This document shows positions 9,081 to 17,408 of a DNA stretch of 64,000 nt, piece by piece (position 1 is the stretch's first letter; every line of letters starts with the position of its first letter). The stretch is from assembly GCF_003667825.1 (NCBI RefSeq), contig NZ_CP033043.1:4782501-4846500 (forward strand), given 5' to 3'. This DNA is from Metabacillus litoralis. Its GTDB lineage: Bacteria; Bacillota; Bacilli; Bacillales; Bacillaceae. Below the pieces are notes generated by a model that had not been told where the DNA came from, did no database searches, and was given only the letters and a program-made list of their open reading frames with translations. The translations under genes and the position numbers were made by a program.

Positions 9081-10250
9081 TGTCTTGGTACTAAGGGAAT
9101 TGGGACAGGAAGGTCTTCCGGGAGAAAGATGTGTCTCGATACAGAGAGAATCGGGACAGAAAAGGTCCTCCAGCAGGAAGATGTGTCCCGATACAGGGGG
9201 AATCGGGACAGAAAAGGTCTTCCGGCAGAAAGATGTTTCTCGATACAGAGAGAATCGGGACAGAAAAGATCCTCCAGCAGAAAGATGTGTCTCGATACAG
9301 GGGGAATCGGGACAGAAAAGGTCCTCCAGCAGGAAGATGTGTCTCGATACAGGGGGAATCGGGACAGAAAAGGTCCTCCAGCAGAAAGATGTGTCCCGAT
9401 ACAGGGGGAATCGGGACAGAAAAGGTCCTCCAGCAGGAAGATGTGTCTCGATACAGGGGGAATCGGGACAGAAAAGGTCCTCCGTCAGAAAGATGTGTCC
9501 CGATACAGGGGGAATCGGGACAGAAAAGGTCCTCCAGCAGAAAGATGTGTCCCGATACAGGGGGAATCGGGACAGAAAAGGTCCTCCGTCAGAAAGATGT
9601 GTCCCGATACAGGCAGAATCGGGACAGAAAAGGTCTTTCAGTAGGAAGATGTGTCTCGATACAGGGGGAATCGGGACAGAAAAGGTCCTCCAGCAGGAAG
9701 ATGTGTCCCGATACAGGGGGAATCGGGACAGAAAAGGTCTTCCGTCAGGAAGATGTGTCTCGATACAGGGGGAATCGGGACAGAAAAGGTCTTCCGTCAG
9801 AAAGATGTGTCCCGATACAGGGGGAATCGGGACAGAAAAGGTCCTCCAGCAGGAAGATGTGTCCCGATACAGGGGGAATCGGGACAGAAAAGGTCCTCCG
9901 TCAGGAAGATGTGTCTCGATACAGGGGGAATCGGGACAGAAAAGGCCTTCCCTCGGAAAGATGTGTCTCGATACAGAGAGAATCGGGACAGAAAAGGTCC
10001 TCCAGCAGGAAGATGTGTCTCGATACAGGGAGAATCGGGACAGAAAAGATCCTCCAGCAGAAAGATGTGTCTCGATACAGGGGGAATCGGGACAGAAAGG
10101 GTCCTCGGTCAGAAAGAAGTGTCTCGATACAGAGAGAATCGGGACAAATCCATGAGAAAAGAGTTGTAAAGAGTCTCGATACTAAGATAATCGGGACAAA
10201 TCCGTGAGAAATGATCAGCAAAGAGCCTCGATATAAGGGAATCCAGATGG
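9081..10250 (+). repeat. Tandem array 1: 52-bp hairpin-bearing unit, about 23 copies
   Basis: The left arm T(C/T/G)-rich core TCYCGAT recurs at 9134, 9186, 9238 and every 52 bases to 10226 (22 units, no insertion or deletion), with one degenerate 51-base unit before it (from 9083). Each unit has TGTCYCGAT, a 9-nt loop (mostly ACAGGGGGA) and ATCGGGACA, a 9-bp stem; then CAGAAAAGG and a linker such as TCCTCCAGCAGGAAGATG that can form a weaker second stem. A typical unit has 29 G/C of 52, well above the AT-rich surroundings. The last two units (10174, 10226) keep stem and spacing but have a different linker. Because 52 is not a multiple of 3 and the unit has no stop, all three forward frames stay open; I do not regard these ORFs as genes. 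Array 2 at 58.3 kb is the same family. Confidence 0.95.
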
Positions 10251-10418
10251 AGCTGGTGTTAATACTCGAATCACCTATCGAAAAACGCATGAACTTCTGA
10301 ATATCACACCCTACAGGTACTCTAACACTAGGTATCTCGAAAACACACATTGGTTCAAATTATAATAAACTCTACTATTAAAACCTACGAACTATTGTTC
10401 CGCCAAATAATCCCATAT

Positions 10419-10426
10419 GATATAAT
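10419..10426 (+). promoter_or_regulatory. Extended -10 promoter of the GAF-PAS kinase gene
   Basis: TGATATAAT at 10418-10426 matches an extended -10 (TG-N-TATAAT). Transcription would start near 10433. This places the TTG at 10426 upstream of the transcript start and favours the ATG at 10471 as the start of the kinase. The stretch 10251-10417 after the array holds no other feature I can support. Confidence 0.5.
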
Positions 10427-10470
10427 TGAAAAAAACGCTTGGAGTGATTTCTATTTTTAAGCTGGAGGAA

Positions 10471-12495
10471 ATGTTTGATAGCGGTAGCTCCTCTTATTTA
10501 GAAAGAGAAAAGAGGAGATTAACAGAATTATATAAACTGGACCTCATCAATACTCCAAATGAAGAGTCGTTTGATCGCATTACAAGGTTAGCTAGTAGGA
10601 TCTTTCAAGTTCCTATTTCATTAATAACGTTATTAACTGAGGACAAACAATGGTTTAAATCATGCGTAGGTCTCACAGGTTCAATTTTAGAAGAGAGGTC
10701 AACAGAAAGAGAGGCAGCCTTCTGTCAGTATGTTGTTTTAGATGGAAACCCATTAGTGATTGAAGATACACTGGAAGACCATCGCTTTAAACATAATCGA
10801 TTAGTGAAAGAACATCAAATCCGTTTCTATGCTGGTGTACCAATTATTACGAAGCAAAACAATATACTAGGGTCTTTGTGTATTATTGATGTGAAACCAA
10901 GAACGCTTAGTGAAGATGAACTAAATAACTTGATCGATTTAAGTTATTGGGTAAAGACAGAAATTGAGTTAAGATCAGACATAATCGAGAGAACGCTGAG
11001 TGAACAGTCAATTCGAAGCTTATATGAAATAACGAGCAATAATGACTTAAGCTTTGAGCATAAATTAAAAAAGTTATTAAGTATAGGTTGTGAGCGCTTC
11101 CAATTGTCAGATGGAAATATTTCGAAAATAACTGGGAACCATTATGAGGTTATCCAAACAACAGATTTAACAGAAACGATAAATGTTGGTGAAGTCATTT
11201 CTCTAGATGAAACGTGTGCTGGGATGGTTAGGGAACGTTTAACACCAGTACATATAAGTCAGTCTGCACCAATTCATAATCAATCGATGATAAGAGAGTA
11301 TGTGGGTGCACCAATATTTGTTCATGAACAATTTTACGGTACTTTTTGCTTTTATGATATTCATCAGGGATTTCGTACAATATCCAACTCAGACATTGAA
11401 TTCCTACAATTGATGACACAGTGGGTTGGCAATGAGCTGGAACGAAGAATTGCTGAGAAAAAGCTAAAGGAAACTCAAGAGAGATTCGAGCAAATTGCTA
11501 ATAACATTAAAGAAGCCTTTTGGATAGTTGATATTCAAGAGAAAAAGCTACTATATATGAGTTCTGCATGGAAAGAAATCTCAGGCAGAACAGGTGAAGA
11601 ATATAATTTAGATCAGACACTCTGGGAAAGATCCATTCATCCTGATGATCGTGAGTATGCATTGGAGAGATTTGGGAATGTGCATGAAAGAGTTGAATTT
11701 GACTATAGAATAATTTACACAGACGGTACAATACGTTGGGTGAGAAACCGAATTGTACCAGTGTATAATCCAAACGGTCATCCTTATCGAATTGCGGGTG
11801 TAGCTGAAGATATTACGGAGAAGAAACAAAATCAGGCTTTAGTGAGGAAATCAGATAAGCTAACAGCTGTAGGTCAATTAGCGGCAAGTATTGCACATGA
11901 AATACGAAACCCTTTAACAAGTATAAAAGGATTTATGCAGCTGAAAGATGGCTATTCCTATCCATACAAGGAATTAATTCTAAGTGAGCTTTTACAGATG
12001 GAAGATTTTGTAAATGAAATTCTTGTTCTTGCAAACTCTCATCTTGGTACTAAGCGTGAACAAAATAACATCATAGACCTCCTTCAAGAGGTTTTACGTA
12101 CAAATGAGGAGTTAAGCAGAATGCTTAATATTACTTTTTGTATCAAGTGTCATGCTAGCCTATCTATACCATGTGATTTAAATCAAGTTAAGCTTGTTTT
12201 TCAAAATTTGATTAGTAATGCAATTGAATCAATGCCAAAAGGTGGCATGATTCATATTGAGATTGGGATAGAGGATGAACGATATTTGTATATTGCGGTG
12301 GCTGATGAAGGTGTAGGCATTTCACCAGAACGAATTCCTACGCTTGGAGAACCTTTTTATTCTAATAAGGAAAAGGGTAGTGGACTTGGGCTGATGATAA
12401 GCTATAGAATCATCCAAAATCATAAGGGGAAAATCTTCTTTACTAGCGAGCTTGGGAAAGGAACAACAGTTAAAATCCTATTACCTTTAGAATAA
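10471..12495 (+). CDS. Soluble sensor histidine kinase, GAF-GAF-PAS-HisKA-HATPase
   Basis: This cytoplasmic kinase of 674 residues has no membrane segment. Order: GAF (about 15-160), GAF (about 185-330), PAS/PAC (about 335-455), HisKA with the phospho-acceptor in SIAHEIRNPLTSIKGF (about 475), and an HATPase_c domain with NLISNAIE, DEGVGIS and GSGLGLMIS boxes. The kinase core resembles Bacillus sporulation kinases (KinA/KinE type) and is very like that of the 13836-17408 fusion. No response regulator is adjacent, as expected for an orphan kinase feeding a phosphorelay. I chose ATG 10471 because a TATAAT lies on the upstream TTG; GGAGG is only 3 bases from this ATG, so the start remains uncertain. 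Confidence 0.85.
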   Translation: MFDSGSSSYLEREKRRLTELYKLDLINTPNEESFDRITRLASRIFQVPISLITLLTEDKQWFKSCVGLTGSILEERSTEREAAFCQYVVLDGNPLVIEDTLEDHRFKHNRLVKEHQIRFYAGVPIITKQNNILGSLCIIDVKPRTLSEDELNNLIDLSYWVKTEIELRSDIIERTLSEQSIRSLYEITSNNDLSFEHKLKKLLSIGCERFQLSDGNISKITGNHYEVIQTTDLTETINVGEVISLDETCAGMVRERLTPVHISQSAPIHNQSMIREYVGAPIFVHEQFYGTFCFYDIHQGFRTISNSDIEFLQLMTQWVGNELERRIAEKKLKETQERFEQIANNIKEAFWIVDIQEKKLLYMSSAWKEISGRTGEEYNLDQTLWERSIHPDDREYALERFGNVHERVEFDYRIIYTDGTIRWVRNRIVPVYNPNGHPYRIAGVAEDITEKKQNQALVRKSDKLTAVGQLAASIAHEIRNPLTSIKGFMQLKDGYSYPYKELILSELLQMEDFVNEILVLANSHLGTKREQNNIIDLLQEVLRTNEELSRMLNITFCIKCHASLSIPCDLNQVKLVFQNLISNAIESMPKGGMIHIEIGIEDERYLYIAVADEGVGISPERIPTLGEPFYSNKEKGSGLGLMISYRIIQNHKGKIFFTSELGKGTTVKILLPLE

Positions 12496-12536
12496 CTAAA
12501 AGGAGCGATAATACGCTCCTTTTAGTTTATTTTTTT
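12496..12536. terminator. Bidirectional terminator between convergent genes
   Basis: A perfect 12-bp stem (12496-12507 with 12514-12525), loop ATAATA, followed by TTTATTTTTTT on the plus side and with an A/T-rich other side. It separates the kinase from the convergent repeat-protein gene, whose stop lies at 12527. Confidence 0.85.
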
Positions 12537-13150
12537 CTTTGCGGAGTTCTTTCATAAGTAGGCGATTGTGGAAACATATTTCCTGTTGGTCCCGGAAGAG
12601 GCCCCTCAAAATTAGGATACCCCGGATAAGAGCTGCCATCAGGTCCCGGAAGAGGCCCTTCAAAATTAGGATACCCCGGATAAGGGCTGCCATCAGGTCC
12701 CGGAAGAGGTCCTTCGAAATTAGGATACCCCGGATAAGAGCTGCCATCAGGTCCCGGAAGAGGCCCCTCAAAATTAGGATACTCTGGATACGAGTTGCCA
12801 TCAGGTCCCGGAAGAGGTCCTTCGAAATTAGGATATCCAGGATACGAGTTGCCGTAAGGCCCAGGAAGAGGTCCTTCGAAATTAGGGTAGCCTGGATAAG
12901 AGTTACCATAAGGCCCAGGAAGAGATCCTTCAAAATTAGGATAAGTATTTCCGACAGGGTTTGGGAATGCTCCTCCATAGTTTGGATTATAGCTATTCCC
13001 TATTGGTGATGTTACTCCCTGATAAGGGGTACCCGGTGTTGGATAAAATCCGTTACCATACATTGTTCCAGTTGCAGGAGATGCACCGTAGTTCTGCATA
13101 AATCCTGGTTGATAAGGAGCATAATGGTTTCTTCTAGGGTAAAAATTCAT
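12527..13150 (-). CDS. Tyr/Pro/Gly-rich repeat protein, probable spore or surface layer protein
   Basis: The 207-residue product starts MNFYPRRNHYAPY and has at its centre six to seven copies of an 18-residue repeat (YPNFEGPLPGPDGSSYPG), coded by 54-bp DNA repeats between about 12590 and 12950. It has no hydrophobic signal peptide or membrane segment. Such Tyr/Gly/Pro-rich low-complexity proteins are common in Bacillus spore coats and crusts, so that is my best guess. A CATA-N3-TA element, the -10 form used by sigma-K/sigma-E, lies upstream at 13184-13192 (minus strand), but I see no good -35. GAGGAGG precedes the ATG. Confidence 0.7.
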   Translation of the reverse strand: MNFYPRRNHYAPYQPGFMQNYGASPATGTMYGNGFYPTPGTPYQGVTSPIGNSYNPNYGGAFPNPVGNTYPNFEGSLPGPYGNSYPGYPNFEGPLPGPYGNSYPGYPNFEGPLPGPDGNSYPEYPNFEGPLPGPDGSSYPGYPNFEGPLPGPDGSPYPGYPNFEGPLPGPDGSSYPGYPNFEGPLPGPTGNMFPQSPTYERTPQRKK

Positions 13151-13234
13151 GTGTTTTTTCCTCCTCTATAGGAATTCCTTAACTAACCTATGCTGTTAAC
13201 TAGATTTCGCTACAAGGAAAGATGAGGAGAGATA

Positions 13235-13540
13235 CTAAAAGCTAATTGAAGAGGGATCAATAAATAACTGATCAATCTTATGCGCTAATTCGAAATCTAA
13301 TTTTGTTAAACCTTTTGCAGCCCATGATGTGTAGGTAATAAAAACGGCTTTATACTGAATCTCAATAAAAGGGTGATGATCTGCTTGCTCAGCAAGATAT
13401 CCTACCTTTGAAACAAAATCTATTCCGGCAAGATAGTCCTTAAATATGTATTTTCTAACGATAGAACGCTGCTCTTTTAATTTCCATTGTTGTAAAGAAG
13501 AAAGTAGTTCTTCAATCTCCTGGTCTTCTAATCGCTTCAA
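13235..13540 (-). CDS. Pterin-4a-carbinolamine dehydratase (PCD/DCoH family)
   Basis: A 101-residue protein with the family signature ADHHPFIEIQYKAVFITYTS...KGLTKLDFELAHKID, including the catalytic His pair. The enzyme dehydrates 4a-hydroxytetrahydrobiopterin and recycles pterin cofactor. A longer frame opens at 13585, but TTG 13540 has a very strong AAAGGAGGT 6 bases upstream, so I chose it. No aromatic amino acid hydroxylase is in view, so its use here is unknown. Confidence 0.82.
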   Translation of the reverse strand: MKRLEDQEIEELLSSLQQWKLKEQRSIVRKYIFKDYLAGIDFVSKVGYLAEQADHHPFIEIQYKAVFITYTSWAAKGLTKLDFELAHKIDQLFIDPSSISF

Positions 13541-13729
13541 TTCTATACCTCCTTTCCGTAATGTCTTACTATTTTCTCTAAACATATGGCAATTCCTTCT
13601 TGTAGATAAAACTAGAAATTTAGTCGTAGTAAAATATAAATAGAACAGAGCAAAAGAAATACATTATGGTATATCCTATCTGTAATAACTGTTATGATAG
13701 TAGAATGATAAAGTGGTAAAGCAATAGAT

Positions 13730-13757
13730 TACTTAATTAATTTAACTTAATTAAGTA
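13730..13757. promoter_or_regulatory. Perfect AT-rich inverted repeat upstream of the CheB-CheR kinase gene
   Basis: TACTTAATTAA (13730-13740), 6-nt spacer, TTAATTAAGTA (13747-13757), a perfect 11-bp dyad followed by TTTTTC. It could be an operator or a weak AT-stem terminator. The rest of 13586-13829 holds no gene that I can support. Confidence 0.5.
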
Positions 13758-13835
13758 TTTTTCTTTGTTAATCAACAGGATATCAATTTATTGTTGTCGA
13801 ATTGGTTATGGGGAATTGTTTAAGGAGGATACTAG

Positions 13836-16800
13836 ATGTCAAATGCACCAAACGGGCAATTAGAACAGGAACATGAAAAGGGTGAACTTGATACACCATA
13901 TGTTGTAGGAATTGGAGCCTCAGCTGGAGGTCTTGAAGCCATAGAGCAATTTTTCCAAAGTATGAAATCTGACATAGATGCAGCATTTGTTGTTGTCCAA
14001 CATTTATCTTCTAAATATAAAAGCTTTATGCCGGAACTACTCAGAAAATATACAAATATGCAGGTTTTTGAGGCAAAGCAAGGGTTGGAGGTTAAGCCTA
14101 AAACCGTCTATTTATGCCCACCCAATCACTATATTACTATAAATAATAAAGGGCAGTTACATCTAGAGAAATATCATGAGAGTCAAGTAGTGAATTATCC
14201 AATAGATACGTTCTTAACATCTATTGCTTACTACGCACAAAAGAAAGCAATCGGTGTGATCTTGTCTGGTAAAGGGACAGATGGAACAAAGGGCTTAAAT
14301 GATATTCACGAAAGAGGCGGACTTTGTCTTGTTCAGAATGAGACAGCAAAGTATATGGATATGCCCGAAAGCGCAATCAAGTCAGGGGTTGGAGATTACG
14401 TCATTAATCCTTCAGTGATGTCTGAGCATATTCAAAATTATATCGAAACAGAACCCGTGGATTTTAAAGAAAAAACATTAAACCAAGTGTTAATGATGAT
14501 TCATAAAAAAAGTGGTATTGATTTTACCATGTATAAGAAAAACACTGTTATCCGAAGAATTGAACGTAGAATGAGTTTATTGGAAGAATCATTCCTTAAT
14601 CTTGAGGACTATAAAAACTATTTGCTGGAAAACCCTAGGGAAATTCGTTATCTTCAAGAAGATTTACTTATTGGTGTGACTCACTTTTTTAGGGATACTG
14701 ATGCATTTTACTATATGCAGAATACTCTCATTCCATCAATGATTAGTGAGAACTTGCAGCGAGGCCGAAATAAGATGAGGATATGGGTAGCCGGATGCTC
14801 ATCAGGTCAGGAGGCATATTCTTTAGCTATTTTATTTAATGAAGAGCTGGAAAAAAGAGAAAGTGATATGGATTTGCAAGTGTTCGCCACAGACATTGAC
14901 CGTGATGCTGTTAAGTTCGCAAGTCAGGGCTGCTACTCAGAGCAAATCGTCTCAATGATCCCAAAACATCTGCTAATTAAATATTTTGATAAACAAGGCA
15001 GTGATTATCAGGTAAAAAGAGAAATCAGACAAAAAATTGTATTTGCCCCTCATAATATGACGAAGGATTCTCCATTTGTTAATTTAGACATGATAAGTTG
15101 TAGAAATGTCATGATCTACTTTCAAACAGAGCTTCAGCAACGAGTATTGTCATTGTTTCACTTTGCACTAAAGGAGAAAGGCTATTTATTTTTAGGGCCA
15201 AGTGAAACGATCGGTAAACTCTCAAATCTTTTCTCCTCTGTTAATAGCAAGTGGAAAGTTTTTAGTAACCAGGTTTCTGATAACCAACATTTTTCCCAAG
15301 CATTGTTAGCTCCTAAGGAAATCTCCGGAGATAGTGAGAGAAGAGGTACTGAACACTTACGCGACACAAACAGGTATCAGCACCCAGATGAACTGTATTA
15401 TTCACTCATGGACGATCTGTTACCTCCGTGCATCGTAATCAATGAGCATAATGAGGTAATTCTTTCTTCCGGTAATGCAGGTGAGTATTTAAACCTACCA
15501 AAGGGAAAGGTTAACTATAATATTTTTAATATGGTTCCAACAAACCTATCTGTTGCCATTGGAACAGCAATAAAAAAAGTTCGTGAGGAATTAAGAGAGA
15601 TTAAATATAAGAATCTTTTAATCAACAAAAATGAAAGTAAACAGGTAAAACTAGTTGTTAAGCCTTTAGAAAATGTAAGAAAGGGCTATGTTGCATTATT
15701 TATAAAAGATCATATGCCTGACTCGACAACTATAATCAAAGCTGATTCTATGACATTTGATCAGGATTCTGCCTATAATCAAAGAATCTTTGACTTAGAG
15801 CAGGAGCTTTACTATACAAAGCAAAGTCTTCAAACAACGATTGAAGAATTAGAAACATCAAATGAAGAGCTTCAGTCAACAAATGAAGAATTAATTGCTG
15901 CGAATGAAGAGCTTCAAAGTACAAATGAGGAAATGCAATCTGTTAATGAAGAATTAATTACAGTTAATTCACAGTATGAAAAGAAAATTATTGAACTTAC
16001 GGATCTTAACAATGATATGGACAATTTGTTGATTAATACCAATATCGCAACCATTTTCTTGGATAAGAAATTAAATATTAAACTTTATACTCCTGAGGTT
16101 ATGAAGCTCTTTCATGTTATTAATCGTGATATTGGACGTCCGATTTTTCATATATCACATCGATTAGAGTATGAAACATTGATAGAAGATATCCAAGATG
16201 TGTTAATGACAACGAAATCAATTATAAAAGATCTACCTGCAAAAGATGGAAAATGGTATAGTGTCAAAATCATGCCTTACCGTACTAGTGACAATATTGT
16301 TGACGGAATTGTGATGACATTTATTGATATCACTAAAATTAAGAAGGTAAATCGAGAGCTTCAATTGAGTATGCAGGCTATTGAACTTAGCCCGGCAAAT
16401 ACAGTATTTACAGACTTCCAAGGGAAAATAGAGTATGCGAATAGTAAATTTGCAGAACAACTTGGGTTAGAGGTTAAGGATTTAATCGGACGTAAGTTAA
16501 AAGATATCTATGCAGAATACTATATTGATAGTGATTTTGATTCTCATTGGAAAAAGGTGCGTGCTGGTGAAAAATGGTCTGGTGAAATATCCTATACAGC
16601 TCGCGATGGAAAACAATATTGGGAAAATCTTGCATTAATACCGGTTGAAAATGAAGATCATGATGTTGTTCAAATTTTAAGGGTAGGAGAAGATATAACC
16701 AATAGAAAAAGCTCTGAGCAAATGTTGATAAAGTCTGAAATGCTCTCAGCAATTGGACAGTTGGCAGCTGGCATTGCACATGAAATAAGAAATCCTCTAA

Positions 16801-17408
16801 CTTCATTAAGAGGCTTCTTACAGCTAATGATCCAAACCAACACATATCGTAAGGAATACGCTGAAGTAATGATGACTGAGTTTATCAGGCTGGAAGAGAT
16901 CATTAACGAATTTTTAGTACTATCTCGACCAAAGGCAGCGGCTTTTCAGGATGTTAATATTAATAAAATCATTCAAGATGTTTCGAAAATTTGGGAAACA
17001 CAAGCCATTCTTAATGACGTTACAATCGAAACATATAATGACCCATTTATTTTTACTATCCAAGGAATTGAGAATGAGTTAAAGCAGGTTTTTATTAATA
17101 TTGTAAAAAATGGAATCGAGTCGATGGAAGGCCGCCCAGGAAATTTAAAGATTGAAACACGTAAACTGGATAGTGGAGAGGTACTTATCCGCTTTGAAGA
17201 TAAAGGAAAAGGAATTCCAAAGGAACAGCTTGAAAAAATGGGACAGCCTTTCTACACAACCAAGGAAAAGGGAACAGGTTTAGGTTTAATGGTTAGCTTT
17301 AAGATTATTGAGAGTCATAATGGGAAAATAGTCTTTTCAAGTGAATTAGATAAAGGCACAACAGTTGAAATTACGTTACCTTTATCTAACTCAGTCGAAG
17401 CGGTCTAA
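13836..17408 (+). CDS. CheB-CheR-PAS-histidine kinase fusion protein
   Basis: A 1190-residue soluble signalling protein. Order: CheB-type methylesterase (about 20-200; Ser29 in GASAGG, His in VVQHLSS, Asp in GKGTDG); CheR-type SAM methyltransferase (about 210-470; VAGCSSGQEAYS); linker; a coiled coil of repeated ETSNEELQSTNEELIAANEE heptads (about 645-720); PAS (about 722-835); PAS/PAC (about 845-955); HisKA with AHEIRNPLTSLRGF (His about 978); HATPase_c to the C-terminus. CheB lacks its usual receiver domain. Such fusions are known in many bacteria but substrates are rarely known. AAGGAGG precedes the ATG. Its last 18 bases overlap the convergent gene at 17391. Confidence 0.9.
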   Translation: MSNAPNGQLEQEHEKGELDTPYVVGIGASAGGLEAIEQFFQSMKSDIDAAFVVVQHLSSKYKSFMPELLRKYTNMQVFEAKQGLEVKPKTVYLCPPNHYITINNKGQLHLEKYHESQVVNYPIDTFLTSIAYYAQKKAIGVILSGKGTDGTKGLNDIHERGGLCLVQNETAKYMDMPESAIKSGVGDYVINPSVMSEHIQNYIETEPVDFKEKTLNQVLMMIHKKSGIDFTMYKKNTVIRRIERRMSLLEESFLNLEDYKNYLLENPREIRYLQEDLLIGVTHFFRDTDAFYYMQNTLIPSMISENLQRGRNKMRIWVAGCSSGQEAYSLAILFNEELEKRESDMDLQVFATDIDRDAVKFASQGCYSEQIVSMIPKHLLIKYFDKQGSDYQVKREIRQKIVFAPHNMTKDSPFVNLDMISCRNVMIYFQTELQQRVLSLFHFALKEKGYLFLGPSETIGKLSNLFSSVNSKWKVFSNQVSDNQHFSQALLAPKEISGDSERRGTEHLRDTNRYQHPDELYYSLMDDLLPPCIVINEHNEVILSSGNAGEYLNLPKGKVNYNIFNMVPTNLSVAIGTAIKKVREELREIKYKNLLINKNESKQVKLVVKPLENVRKGYVALFIKDHMPDSTTIIKADSMTFDQDSAYNQRIFDLEQELYYTKQSLQTTIEELETSNEELQSTNEELIAANEELQSTNEEMQSVNEELITVNSQYEKKIIELTDLNNDMDNLLINTNIATIFLDKKLNIKLYTPEVMKLFHVINRDIGRPIFHISHRLEYETLIEDIQDVLMTTKSIIKDLPAKDGKWYSVKIMPYRTSDNIVDGIVMTFIDITKIKKVNRELQLSMQAIELSPANTVFTDFQGKIEYANSKFAEQLGLEVKDLIGRKLKDIYAEYYIDSDFDSHWKKVRAGEKWSGEISYTARDGKQYWENLALIPVENEDHDVVQILRVGEDITNRKSSEQMLIKSEMLSAIGQLAAGIAHEIRNPLTSLRGFLQLMIQTNTYRKEYAEVMMTEFIRLEEIINEFLVLSRPKAAAFQDVNINKIIQDVSKIWETQAILNDVTIETYNDPFIFTIQGIENELKQVFINIVKNGIESMEGRPGNLKIETRKLDSGEVLIRFEDKGKGIPKEQLEKMGQPFYTTKEKGTGLGLMVSFKIIESHNGKIVFSSELDKGTTVEITLPLSNSVEAV

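Noticed and set aside
9037..10207. Long ORFs (up to 372 codons) across array 1 on several frames, also 9901-10350 on the minus strand
   Set aside because: The 52-bp period is not a multiple of 3 and the unit is stop-free, so all forward frames are open by construction; frame-shifted copies of one peptide period, no proper ribosome binding site spacing.
9081..10250. G-quadruplex array
   Set aside because: Each unit has only one G5 and one G3 run separated by a stem; adjacent units are too far apart for ordinary intramolecular G4s.
10426..10470. TTG 10426 as kinase start
   Set aside because: It overlaps the TATAAT of the promoter, so it would precede the transcript start.
12496..13009. ORFs on both strands over the repeat-protein gene
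   Set aside because: In-frame repeats of 54 bp leave other frames open too; only the minus frame 12527-13150 has a start with GAGGAGG and a sensible composition.
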